Assembly: GCA_002340925.1 (NCBI GenBank) | Contig: DDMR01000076.1 | Location: 1 to 11,608, forward strand | Direction of reading: 5' to 3' | DNA from: Actinobacteria bacterium UBA2541 | GTDB lineage: Bacteria; Actinomycetota; Actinomycetes; Nanopelagicales; Nanopelagicaceae | Length of the DNA stretch: 11,608 nt | Translations under genes and position numbers: made by a program | Shown: positions 1-7,446 of the stretch, piece by piece | Position numbering within the stretch: position 1 is the first letter of the stretch | How the letters are laid out: each line of letters opens with the position of its first letter | Notes under the pieces: generated by a model | Seen by the model: the letters and a program-made list of their open reading frames with translations, nothing else | What the model was told of the DNA's origin: nothing | Databases searched by the model: none

Positions 1-399
1 TGCGCACTCACCTTCATGATGGATGCATTTACTGAAGATGAAGCTCCTAATGCTAAAGGCGAGATGGAGAAGCGGGCTGTTATGAAATTGGATTACCGCT
101 TGGCTCCAATCAAGGTTGCAGTTCTTCCACTATCTAGAAATGCTGATCTATCGCCAAAAGCGCGGGATTTAGCTGCAAAATTACGTCAGAACTGGTCAGT
201 TGATTTCGATGATGCTGGTGCGATTGGTCGACGTTATCGCCGTCAAGATGAAATCGGAACTCCTTATTGCATAACAATCGACTTCGAAACTTTAGAAGAT
301 AACGCAGTAACAATCCGCGAACGCGATTCAATGGCACAAGAGCGAATCAGTATTGATCAAGTTCAAAATTGGCTTGCGCCACGGTTGTTGGGTTGTTAA
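1..399 (+). CDS. glyS: Glycyl-tRNA synthetase, C-terminal part (5' end outside window)
   Basis: This is the last 132 residues of a class II glycyl-tRNA synthetase, which charges tRNA-Gly with glycine in the cytoplasm. The frame is open from base 1 and ends at TAA 397-399; the Met codons at 16 and 19 are internal. Visible family features are the TEDEAP segment near the left edge, then the anticodon-binding (HGTP) domain with [14 protein letters not shown], the segment [20 protein letters not shown], and the closing [13 protein letters not shown] block. These are typical of the homodimeric single-chain enzyme rather than the alpha2-beta2 type. The catalytic core, with class II motifs 1-3, lies upstream of the window. 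The gene runs straight into the dusB-like gene, whose likely start overlaps this stop, so the two are probably co-transcribed. Confidence 0.95.
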   Translation, partial: CALTFMMDAFTEDEAPNAKGEMEKRAVMKLDYRLAPIKVAVLPLSRNADLSPKARDLAAKLRQNWSVDFDDAGAIGRRYRRQDEIGTPYCITIDFETLEDNAVTIRERDSMAQERISIDQVQNWLAPRLLGC

Positions 400-1562
400 C
401 CACATCTCATAAACCACTGGTTCTTCCAATTGCCAATGGCCAATTCGAGAATAATCAGGTGGTTTTAAATTCACCGGTTGTTCTTGCGCCAATGGCAGGA
501 ATTACGAACTCGGCATTTCGCACGCTCTGTCGTGAACAAGGCGCTGGCTTATTTGTTTCTGAAATGGTTACTGCACGCGCATTAATCGAAAGACACCCAG
601 AGACGATGCGATTGATTACACCAGGAAAAGGTGAAACACCAAGATCAGTTCAACTTTATGCAGTTGATCCAAATGTAACTGGATTAGCCGTGAAGTTATT
701 GATGGAAGAGAATTTAGCTGATCATATTGATTTGAATTTTGGTTGCCCAGTTCCGAAAGTTACAAGACGTGGTGGTGGATCGGCGCTGCCGTTTAAACAG
801 AAATTGTTCTCACAGATAGTCACAGCTGCAGTAAATGCAGCCAAACCATTTGGTGTTCCAGTTACTGTAAAGATGCGAATCGGAATCGATCCGATGAATG
901 AAACTTATTTAACTGCCGGTAAAGCTGCGGCAGATGCCGGAGTTGCTTGGGTTGCACTTCATTCGCGCTTTGCCTCACAAATGTATGAAGGCCAAGCTGA
1001 TTGGTCTGCAATTTCTAGACTTGTAGAACACCTTGCCCCAACTGGTGTTCCGGTATTAGGTAACGGCGATATTTGGTCTGGCGCTGATGGTGTTCGAATG
1101 ATGAATGAAACCGGATGTGCTGGCGTCGTTGTTGGGCGTGGATGTTTGGGACGCCCGTGGTTATTCGGAGATTTAGTTGCGGCATTTAGCGGTTCGGATT
1201 CGCGAATCACACCGACACTCTTTGAAGTTCGGGATGTGATCTTTAGGCATGGTCAATTACTAGTCGAGTTCTTCGAAGCCGAGGGTCGTGCCATGCGAGA
1301 TCTTCGTAAACATATGGCCTGGTATTTAAAGGGATTTCGAGTGCCGCGCGAGCTTCGCAGCAAATTTGGAATGGTTGCCTCACTAGGTGAGTTGGAATAT
1401 TTACTTGGCCAACTCGAAGATCAACCATATCCCGTTGAAGTAGGCGAATCACCTAGAGGTAGAACAAGTCATGGCCGTCCAGTGCATCTTCCAGATGGTT
1501 GGCTCAATGATCCATTTGAAATACCAGAAATCACAATTGATGATTCAGTTTCAGGTGGCTAA
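393..1562 (+). CDS. dusB: tRNA-dihydrouridine synthase, DusB type
   Basis: FMN-dependent reductase that converts specific uridines in the tRNA D-loop to dihydrouridine. The N-terminal TIM barrel opens with [13 protein letters not shown] (about residues 27-39 from this start). The catalytic cysteine is in [10 protein letters not shown] (Cys about 118), followed by the conserved RRGGGSAL. Later come VTVKMRIGI, the phosphate-binding GNGDIWSG segment, and [18 protein letters not shown]. The C-terminal helical RNA-binding part carries [14 protein letters not shown]. Length (389 aa) fits actinobacterial DusB. The start is uncertain: no in-frame ATG precedes the barrel. TTG 393 overlaps the glyS stop by 7 nt and is preferred; TTG 369 and GTG 459 are alternatives. 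Dus specificity (DusA, DusB or DusC) is inferred from overall resemblance, not proven. Confidence 0.9.
   Translation: MLTTSHKPLVLPIANGQFENNQVVLNSPVVLAPMAGITNSAFRTLCREQGAGLFVSEMVTARALIERHPETMRLITPGKGETPRSVQLYAVDPNVTGLAVKLLMEENLADHIDLNFGCPVPKVTRRGGGSALPFKQKLFSQIVTAAVNAAKPFGVPVTVKMRIGIDPMNETYLTAGKAAADAGVAWVALHSRFASQMYEGQADWSAISRLVEHLAPTGVPVLGNGDIWSGADGVRMMNETGCAGVVVGRGCLGRPWLFGDLVAAFSGSDSRITPTLFEVRDVIFRHGQLLVEFFEAEGRAMRDLRKHMAWYLKGFRVPRELRSKFGMVASLGELEYLLGQLEDQPYPVEVGESPRGRTSHGRPVHLPDGWLNDPFEIPEITIDDSVSGG
1553..1558 (+). promoter_or_regulatory. Shine-Dalgarno (AGGTGG) that fixes a TTG start
   Basis: AGGTGG lies 6 nt before TTG 1565, inside the last codons of the dusB-like gene. An in-frame stop at 1541 rules out any start much further upstream, so this site supports TTG 1565 as the true initiation codon of the DUF218 gene. 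Confidence 0.6.
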
Positions 1563-1564
1563 TT

Positions 1565-2194
1565 TTGTTTCTAATTTTTAAGATAATTAAGCGCGTAATC
1601 GCCACTGTCTTATTAGTAGTAATTGTTCTGCCGTTATATGTTGGCGGCCGCGTTTGGTATACCGCCAATCACACCGAACCAGTAAAGAGCGATGCGATTG
1701 TGGTTTTAGGAGCAGCGCAGTTTGATGGCGTGCCGAGCCCAATATTGGAAGCGAGATTGTTGGAAGCAAAGAAAATATTTGAAAGAGAGTTAGCTCCAAG
1801 AATTCTTACTGTTGGATCGCGAGCACCAGGGGATCGCACAACTGAGGCAGCTAGTGGATTTTCTTGGTTAGTGGATCAAGGTGTTGCAAAGAAATACGTC
1901 GATTCAATTCCATATGGAAGAGATACCTTTGCTAGCACTAAGAGCTATGTAGATGTTATGAAAAAGTTAAATCTGAAAACTGCAATTATTGTTACTGATC
2001 AATACCACTGCTTGCGTGCTGTGACCATGGCATCCGATCTAGGAATATCTGCTACTTGTGCACCAACTCGCACTGGACCAGCTTCGACTTCAAATTCGAG
2101 TTTCCGCTATTTAGTGCGTGAAACCGGGGCCTATCTCGCGTATGTCACCCTTGGCCGGCAGGGTATCCACCTAACGGACCAAGTTAAGAATTAG
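1565..2194 (+). CDS. Membrane-anchored DUF218 (SanA/YdcF-like) protein
   Basis: A 209-residue protein with one N-terminal membrane helix (about residues 9-27, IKRVIATVLLVVIVLPLYVGG) followed by a DUF218-type alpha/beta domain. Family marks are SDAIVVLGAAQFDG (42-55), the arginine-containing LEARLLEAKKIF (61-72), the TEAASG motif (93-98), DTFASTKSY (120-128) and the strand-helix IIVTDQYHCLRA (141-152). With this topology the domain should lie on the outer face of the membrane. E. coli SanA has been linked to envelope barrier function, but the chemistry of the family is largely unknown, so no reaction is assigned. The TTG start is supported by AGGTGG at 1553-1558. It begins 2 nt after the dusB stop and probably shares its transcript. 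Transport or precursor-related envelope functions are possible. Confidence 0.85.
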   Translation: MFLIFKIIKRVIATVLLVVIVLPLYVGGRVWYTANHTEPVKSDAIVVLGAAQFDGVPSPILEARLLEAKKIFERELAPRILTVGSRAPGDRTTEAASGFSWLVDQGVAKKYVDSIPYGRDTFASTKSYVDVMKKLNLKTAIIVTDQYHCLRAVTMASDLGISATCAPTRTGPASTSNSSFRYLVRETGAYLAYVTLGRQGIHLTDQVKN

Positions 2195-2203
2195 TTAAGG
2201 AGT

Positions 2204-2209
2204 TAGGGT
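2204..2209 (+). promoter_or_regulatory. Possible -10 element for leaderless dgt
   Basis: TAGGGT fits the loose actinobacterial TANNNT -10 pattern and ends 9 nt before ATG 2219. That would place transcription start close to the start codon and give a leaderless or near-leaderless mRNA. An AAGGAG at 2198-2203 exists but lies about 15 nt from the ATG, too far for a normal Shine-Dalgarno site. No convincing -35 was found, so this is tentative. Confidence 0.25.
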
Positions 2210-2218
2210 TACCTCACT

Positions 2219-3454
2219 ATGGTTTTAAAAGCAGCGGTTGAACACTCGGGATATAACGAGTTTGATCGTGCCCGCTTTTTAGATGAACCAGCAAAGCGAT
2301 TAGGTCGCACCGAATTTGCTCGTGATCGCGCCCGAATCATTCATTCATTTGCACTTCGCCGGCTAGCTGCTAAAACTCAAGTAGCAGTTCCGTGGGCAAC
2401 AGATTTTCCAAGAACCAGACTCTCGCATTCACTCGAATGCGCACAAGTTGGTCGCGAACTTGGCGCTGCACTTGGCGCAGATCCAGATTTAATGGAGGGC
2501 GCATGTTTAGCGCATGACATCGGCCATCCACCTTTTGGTCATAATGGCGAGGAGGCTTTAAACCAGACCGCACTAAGTTGTGGTGGATTTGAGGGAAATG
2601 CCCAGAGCTTTAGATTACTTGTGCGTTTGGAAGCAAAAACTGTTGATGCAGATGGAATCTCACTTGGCTTAAATCTAACTCGGGCCAGCCTGGATGCAGC
2701 AACTAAATATCCTTGGCCACGCGCAACTAATGCGCATAAGTTTGGTGTTTACGATGATGATTTAGATATCTTTAATTGGGCTCGCAAAGATGCACCAATC
2801 GGTAGCCAATCATTTGAAGCTCAGATTATGGATTGGTCGGATGACGTTGCATACAGCGTTCATGATTTAGAAGATGCCTTAGTTTCTGGCCAAGTGAAAT
2901 TACATGATTTAACTAATGATTTTGCGGATATATATAAAGATGCGCAATCAAATAATTTAGCTGACATCACCATTGATGAAGCCAGAATTGCATTAGAGAA
3001 TTTGCAACAACTTTCCTGCTGGCCAAAAGAATACGATGGCAGCCATCGCGCTCTTGCCAGACTGAAGGATTTAGCAAGTCAATTGGTTGGCCGATTTGCC
3101 TTAGCCGCCGAAGAAGCAACCCGAGCACAATATGGGCCCGATCAATTAACGCGATATAACGCCAATTTAGTGGTGCCTCGGGCTCAACATGTTGAAGTTG
3201 CTTTCCTAAAGTCACTTGCGGGTTTTTACATTATTAATTCAGAGCGTTCAGTAAAGCGTTATGACAACGAGCAAACCTTGATTCACGAACTAGTGGCAGC
3301 AGTTTTAAAGGGTGCCCCAAATACTTTGGAATCTTTCTTTCTGCAAGATTGGCAACGTGCAACAACAGATAGCGCAAGATTGCGCGTGGTAATTGATCAA
3401 GTGGCTTCACTAACCGACCCAGGGGCGATCGCGCTAGCTGCGCGATTAAGATAA
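2219..3454 (+). CDS. dgt: Deoxyguanosinetriphosphate triphosphohydrolase-like protein
   Basis: HD-domain phosphohydrolase of the dGTPase-like family, which cleaves dNTPs to deoxynucleoside plus triphosphate and so tunes dNTP pools. The metal-binding set is visible: His70 in RTRLSHSLE, His99-Asp100 in CLAHDIGHPPFGHNGE, and the aspartate of DWSDDVAYSVHDLED (about 205-219). GGFEGNAQSFRLL (122-134) is a strong family signature, as is the N-terminal FARDRARIIHSFALRRL (33-49). At 411 aa it is slightly short of, but consistent with, actinobacterial homologues. The ATG is the only plausible start because an in-frame TAG sits at 2204. It ends 4 nt before dnaG, an arrangement shared with other actinobacteria such as mycobacteria. 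The preferred nucleotide substrate cannot be told from sequence. Confidence 0.93.
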   Translation: MVLKAAVEHSGYNEFDRARFLDEPAKRLGRTEFARDRARIIHSFALRRLAAKTQVAVPWATDFPRTRLSHSLECAQVGRELGAALGADPDLMEGACLAHDIGHPPFGHNGEEALNQTALSCGGFEGNAQSFRLLVRLEAKTVDADGISLGLNLTRASLDAATKYPWPRATNAHKFGVYDDDLDIFNWARKDAPIGSQSFEAQIMDWSDDVAYSVHDLEDALVSGQVKLHDLTNDFADIYKDAQSNNLADITIDEARIALENLQQLSCWPKEYDGSHRALARLKDLASQLVGRFALAAEEATRAQYGPDQLTRYNANLVVPRAQHVEVAFLKSLAGFYIINSERSVKRYDNEQTLIHELVAAVLKGAPNTLESFFLQDWQRATTDSARLRVVIDQVASLTDPGAIALAARLR

Positions 3455-3458
3455 CGCC

Positions 3459-5294
3459 ATGGCTTCCGGTCGAATTCGCGATGAAGATGTCAGTCATGTC
3501 CGCGATAACAGTTCAATCGATGATGTAGTCAGTGATTTCGTTCAATTAAAGAGCGCTGGTGGGGGACAGAAGAAAGGCCTCTGCCCTTTCCATGATGAGA
3601 AAAGCCCCTCCTTTCACGTAACACCGAGCAAAGGTTACTTTCACTGTTTCGGATGCGGTGTTGGTGGCGATGTAATTGCATTTCTGATGAAGATGGACCA
3701 TCTCTCATTTTCAGAATCGGTCGAAAGATTAGCCGACCGCATGGGTTACACACTTCGTTACGACGGAACCAACACAAACACTGGCCCAAGCATTAATCGC
3801 TCACGTTTAGTAGCAGCAAATGTTGCAGCAATGAATTTCTACCGCGAGCAGTTAAATCTTCCTGGTAGCGCCCAAATTGGAAGAGATTTCTTGCAGAAGC
3901 GTGGCTTTGATAAAGCCGCCGCCGAAACCTTCGGAGTTGGTTATGCACCAGATGAGTGGGATGCGCTTTATAAGCACCTAAAGAATTTAGGTTTTACCGA
4001 TAGCGAACTTTCACTTGCCGGTCTAAGTAAAGATGGCACCAAGGGCCCAATCGATAGATATCGAAATCGTTTAGTCTGGCCAATCAAAGATATCTCCGGC
4101 GACGTTGTTGGCTTTGGTGCGCGCAAACTTGCCAGTGACGAAGTTGATCAGGGCCCTAAGTATTTGAATACATCTGAGACCCCGATATACAAGAAGAGCC
4201 AGATTCTTTACGGCTTAGATATGGCTAAGAAAGAGATTGCGAAGAAGCGCCAGGTTGTAATTGTCGAGGGATATACCGATGTTATGGCGGCACATCTAGC
4301 TGGAATTACCACGGCGGTAGCAACTTGCGGAACCGCATTTGGCGATGATCACATCCGAGTAATCCGTAGATTATTAATGGATGACGATGCTTTTCGTGGC
4401 GAGGTAATTTTTACCTTTGACGGTGATGCTGCGGGACAGAAAGCTGCACTTCGCGCATTTGGTGATGATCAAAAATTTGTTGCCCAAACTTTCGTTGCGG
4501 TTGAACCATCAGGAATGGATCCATGTGATTTGCGAATAGCATCGGGTGATGCAGCAGTTCGAGATTTAATTGCACGTCGAGTTCCACTATTTGAGTTCGC
4601 GATAAAGAGCGAGATCGCAAAATATGATGTTAATGCGGCAGAAGGTCGAGTCTCGGCCTTAAACCAAGTTGCCCCACTTATTGGCAAAATTCGCGATGCC
4701 TCACTTCGCCCAGAGTATGCGCGTTTGGTTGCAGGCTGGTTGGGACTCGAAGTAGATATTGTTACAAGCGCAATTAAGAAGAGTTCGACAAGAAGTGTGC
4801 CATCACAGAACCTCGAACCTGCAGTTCAATCTGAAGTAAACCTGCGCGACCCAATCTTGATGATGGAACGCGAAGTCTTAAAGATTAAATTGCAGTTTCC
4901 AGAAATGGCAAAGGATTGGGCGCTACTAGAGAAGAATGCATTCTCATATTGGGCCTACCACCAACTTCGCACTCAGATAAATTCTGCGCCAGAGTTAAAT
5001 ATCCAAAAGTTATTAGAGAGCAGCGAGAGTGAAGATATTCGTGCGCTAATTACCGAACTTACGGTTGAGCCAATCCGCACTGACCGAGAAATCTCCGAAC
5101 GATATATCGCTGCGATTTTTGCACGGCTCCGTGAAGTGGCATTGAGTAGATCAATCGCTGAAATTAAATCAACGCTACAACGCTTGAATCCAACTGAGAA
5201 TGAGGCGCAATACAACGAGACGTTCTCGGCTCTGGTAGCCATGGAGGCCGAGCGCCGAGTTCAGAAAGATGCCGCTTTAGGCGAATTGGGCTAA
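3459..5294 (+). CDS. dnaG: DNA primase
   Basis: Synthesises RNA primers for leading- and lagging-strand replication at the fork, recruited by the DnaB helicase. The N-terminal CHC2 zinc-binding domain has Cys42 and His45 in LCPFHDEKSPSFHV, then Cys63 and Cys66 in FHCFGCGVGGD. The RNA polymerase core has the conserved RYRNRLVWPI (200-209), GFGARKL, and YLNTSETPIYKKSQILYGL (235-253). The TOPRIM metal site shows Glu270 in VEGYTDVMAAH and Asp321/Asp323 in FTFDGDAAG. Residues from about 465 onward form the helicase-interacting C-terminal domain, ending in a charged helical tail. Length 611 aa is normal and all key residues are present. The ATG lies 4 nt after the dgt stop with only a weak upstream purine tract, suggesting translational coupling. 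The sigma factor gene often seen after dnaG elsewhere is absent; a tRNA follows. Confidence 0.98.
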   Translation: MASGRIRDEDVSHVRDNSSIDDVVSDFVQLKSAGGGQKKGLCPFHDEKSPSFHVTPSKGYFHCFGCGVGGDVIAFLMKMDHLSFSESVERLADRMGYTLRYDGTNTNTGPSINRSRLVAANVAAMNFYREQLNLPGSAQIGRDFLQKRGFDKAAAETFGVGYAPDEWDALYKHLKNLGFTDSELSLAGLSKDGTKGPIDRYRNRLVWPIKDISGDVVGFGARKLASDEVDQGPKYLNTSETPIYKKSQILYGLDMAKKEIAKKRQVVIVEGYTDVMAAHLAGITTAVATCGTAFGDDHIRVIRRLLMDDDAFRGEVIFTFDGDAAGQKAALRAFGDDQKFVAQTFVAVEPSGMDPCDLRIASGDAAVRDLIARRVPLFEFAIKSEIAKYDVNAAEGRVSALNQVAPLIGKIRDASLRPEYARLVAGWLGLEVDIVTSAIKKSSTRSVPSQNLEPAVQSEVNLRDPILMMEREVLKIKLQFPEMAKDWALLEKNAFSYWAYHQLRTQINSAPELNIQKLLESSESEDIRALITELTVEPIRTDREISERYIAAIFARLREVALSRSIAEIKSTLQRLNPTENEAQYNETFSALVAMEAERRVQKDAALGELG

Positions 5295-5325
5295 TTGGGA
5301 TAACTCACCGAGCGTCAGATATAGT
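5295..5325 (+). promoter_or_regulatory. Possible promoter of tRNA-Asn
   Basis: TATAGT at 5320-5325 is a good -10 hexamer and TTGGGA at 5295-5300 a partial -35, with 19 nt between them (longer than ideal). Transcription would begin around 5332, leaving a leader of about 7 nt before the mature tRNA 5' end at 5339. The placement is sensible but rests on motif matching only. Confidence 0.35.
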
Positions 5326-5338
5326 TCGCACGTTACAA

Positions 5339-5411
5339 TCCCTCATAGCTCAATTGGCAGAGCAGCCGACTGTTAATCGGCAGGTTCTTGGTTCGAGTCC
5401 AAGTGAGGGAG
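5339..5411 (+). tRNA. tRNA-Asn (anticodon GTT)
   Basis: A full cloverleaf can be folded by hand. Acceptor stem TCCCTCA (5339-5345) pairs with TGAGGGA (5404-5410), with discriminator G at 5411. The D stem is GCTC/GAGC (5348-5351 with 5360-5363). The anticodon stem GCCGA/TCGGC (5365-5369 with 5377-5381) encloses loop CTGTTAA with anticodon GTT at 5372-5374. The T stem CTTGG/CCAAG (5387-5391 with 5399-5403) encloses TTCGAGT. All stems are perfectly paired. The 3' CCA is not encoded (CTT follows), so it must be added after processing. It delivers asparagine to AAC and AAU codons. Confidence 0.97.
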
Positions 5412-5426
5412 CTTCTTTAAATGGTC

Positions 5427-5432
5427 AGGGAG
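5427..5432 (+). promoter_or_regulatory. Shine-Dalgarno (AGGGAG) for the DoxX-Rieske gene
   Basis: AGGGAG sits 8 nt before GTG 5441 and is the strongest ribosome-binding signal in this part of the window. It decides the start: the same frame is open back into the tRNA gene, but initiation there would be meaningless. Confidence 0.7.
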
Positions 5433-5440
5433 TAGTAACG

Positions 5441-6319
5441 GTGGCAAGTTATAGTTTTACAAGGTCCTGGCAGAACCTTCCAGTGGCTGCCCGAATCATC
5501 CGACTCTTCCTTGGTGTCACATTTATTTATGGTGGCTGGAATAAGGCCACAGATCCCGGATTTCTAAATCCAAAGTCACCAAGCTATATCGGTGCCCAGA
5601 TTTCTAGCTATCTTGAAACTTCTCCGATCTCATTTTTATTGGAGAACATGGTCGACAATGCGACCGCAGTTGGTTGGATGATAATTCTCACCGAATTCGC
5701 AATCGGTATCGCAACGCTCTCTGGAATTGCACTCCAATTAGCATCACTTGGTGGCTTCTTTATTTCAATAACTTTGTGGCTCACCGCTACTTGGACTGTT
5801 AGACCATACTTTCTGGGAAGCGATACCGCGTATGCAATTCTCTGGCTCGCGCTCTTCTTCTTAGTTCGTCAAAATACTAAGGGCAGATCCGTAGTTGCGC
5901 TGATACCCGACCTTCGGGATCGCCGCGAAGTTATGAGAATTTTTGGTGTTGCAGCAGCTTCAGTAGCAGCCGTCTTTGTAGGTCGCAGATTTCCAGCCTC
6001 TAATCCAACTCCTGAAGCCGGAGCCGCAATTATCAAAGTAGCTGATTTCCCAATTGGTTCTACTAAAGAATTTACTGCATTTGATGGAACTCCCGCCGTG
6101 CTCTTTAGAACTAAAGCCGGAGTCTTCGCCTATTCAAGTGTCTGTACTCATCAGGGCTGCACTGTCAATTACGACGCAACTAATAATCTCCTGATCTGTC
6201 CTTGCCACAATGCACAATTCGATCCAACAAACGATGCTTCGGTAATTAGTGGCCCAACCAAGATTGCCTTGCCTAAGATTAAAGTTGCGGTACTAGGTAT
6301 AAATATCGTTCAGATTTAA
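5441..6319 (+). CDS. DoxX/DoxD-like membrane protein fused to a Rieske [2Fe-2S] domain
   Basis: A 292-residue fusion. Residues about 14-143 form a four-helix DoxX/DoxD-like module (helices near 17-32, 75-96, 98-119, 128-142) with the FIYGGWNKATDPGFLNP signature. A basic loop (143-166) leads to a fifth helix (166-181) and a Rieske domain (about 195-292). The cluster ligands are Cys235 and His237 in CTHQGC and Cys253 and His256 in CPCHNAQFD; Cys240 and Cys255 can form the usual Rieske disulfide. The positive loop should be cytoplasmic, putting the Rieske domain outside, where it could pass electrons to or from quinones or a soluble partner. DoxD is the small subunit of archaeal thiosulfate:quinone oxidoreductase; other DoxX proteins have varied or unknown roles, so the substrate is unassigned. 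RREVMR (161-166) before helix 5 resembles a Tat signal. GTG start chosen from AGGGAG at 5427-5432. Its stop overlaps that of galK. Confidence 0.88.
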   Translation: MASYSFTRSWQNLPVAARIIRLFLGVTFIYGGWNKATDPGFLNPKSPSYIGAQISSYLETSPISFLLENMVDNATAVGWMIILTEFAIGIATLSGIALQLASLGGFFISITLWLTATWTVRPYFLGSDTAYAILWLALFFLVRQNTKGRSVVALIPDLRDRREVMRIFGVAAASVAAVFVGRRFPASNPTPEAGAAIIKVADFPIGSTKEFTAFDGTPAVLFRTKAGVFAYSSVCTHQGCTVNYDATNNLLICPCHNAQFDPTNDASVISGPTKIALPKIKVAVLGINIVQI

Positions 6320-7446
6320 TTTACAACCCCGGCACCAGCACTTGGTAGAGCAGAGAAAAATCTAGGGCTCTTATATCTAGACTTCATAAATGCACTCTTA
6401 ATTTCGCTCTTAATGAGTTCAGCATCTTTAGCTTTTATAAGTGCAATTGCGCTGCCGCCAAAACCACCACCAATCATTCTCGAACCAAGTGCACCAAACT
6501 TAAGTGCGGTATCGACTGCTAAATCCAATTCTGGGCATGAGACGGTGTAATTATCCCGGAGCGAAACATGAGCCGCAGTGACAATCTCGCCAAAGCCAAC
6601 AAAATCTCCGCTCTTTAAAAGTGCAACCGCATCTAAAACGCGTTGCATTTCAGTAACACCATGGAAAGCACGCAGATAAGTTTTCTCATAAAGCTCGGAT
6701 TTTCTGGAAACAAAGTCAACCAATGAAATATCTCTCAGCGAAGTAATCCCTAAATCAGCAACAGCTTTTTCGCAAGATGCTCGGCGTTCGGCATATCCAC
6801 CATCAACTAGCGCATGATGAACTTGAGTATCAATCACTAAAAGTTCGAGACCTAGTGGTGCGATATTAAAGGGGATATGTTCGATAGAAAGGTCACGGGT
6901 ATCTAAGAGCAGCGCATTTCCGGCCGTTGCCATAAGAGAAACCGATTGATCCATAATTCCACAGGGCATGCCGACATAGACATTTTCAGCACGTTGGGCG
7001 GCCAGTGCTAATTCTGGAAGCGTTAGGCCCAGATTAAATAAATCGTTTACAGCGGTAGCCACTGCACATTCAAGAGCTGCACTGGAAGAGAGTCCAGCGC
7101 CCAATGGAACTTGGCCATCAATCAAGATATCCATTCCAGATGTAATTCCAAGTGACCAGAGAACGCCAATTGGATAACGAGTCCAAGCCTCGCCACTCTT
7201 TGGCGCAATATCCTCACAATCAATAGTTGAAACCGTGCCTCGTTTTTGAACTGAAGCTGATCTAATTTTATTGCTTGATGTTCTAGCTATTGCAACGGTT
7301 GTTGAGTCCGAGATTGCAAAGGGGAGGACAAAACCATCTAAGAAATCGACATGCTCACCAATCAGATTTACTCGCCCTGGTGCACTTGCGATAATTTCTG
7401 GAGCGGTGCCAAAAACTTCCTGAAATTTACTTGCGATATTGTGCAT
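6316..7446 (-). CDS. galK: Galactokinase
   Basis: GHMP-family kinase that phosphorylates alpha-D-galactose with ATP to galactose-1-phosphate, first intracellular step of the Leloir pathway. From the preferred ATG at 7446 it is 376 aa. Visible motifs are the sugar-binding APGRVNLIGEHVDF (about 22-35), the ATP-binding PLGAGLSSSAALE (114-126), the catalytic-base region CGIMDQSVSLMA (162-173), and motif 3, GSRMIGGGFGGSAIAL (321-336). Motif 1 reads HVDF where HTDY or HVDY is usual; the catalytic residues are kept. ATG 7464 is in frame but ATG 7446 has GGGA 8 nt upstream and starts closer to the family's N-terminus. It overlaps the galE 3' end by 20 bp, giving a coupled galTEK order. The 3' end meets the convergent DoxX-Rieske gene with overlapping stops. 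Confidence 0.95.
   Translation of the reverse strand: MHNIASKFQEVFGTAPEIIASAPGRVNLIGEHVDFLDGFVLPFAISDSTTVAIARTSSNKIRSASVQKRGTVSTIDCEDIAPKSGEAWTRYPIGVLWSLGITSGMDILIDGQVPLGAGLSSSAALECAVATAVNDLFNLGLTLPELALAAQRAENVYVGMPCGIMDQSVSLMATAGNALLLDTRDLSIEHIPFNIAPLGLELLVIDTQVHHALVDGGYAERRASCEKAVADLGITSLRDISLVDFVSRKSELYEKTYLRAFHGVTEMQRVLDAVALLKSGDFVGFGEIVTAAHVSLRDNYTVSCPELDLAVDTALKFGALGSRMIGGGFGGSAIALIKAKDAELIKSEIKSAFMKSRYKSPRFFSALPSAGAGVVN

Noticed and set aside
4411-4687. Two overlapping minus-strand reading frames within dnaG
   Set aside because: They lie opposite the conserved TOPRIM and following region of DnaG, show no recognisable domain and have no ribosome-binding site.
5354-5440. An in-frame extension of the DoxX-Rieske protein beginning inside the tRNA gene
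   Set aside because: The ATG-like start at 5354 region lies within the D-loop of a perfectly folded tRNA-Asn, and GTG 5441 has a well-placed AGGGAG.
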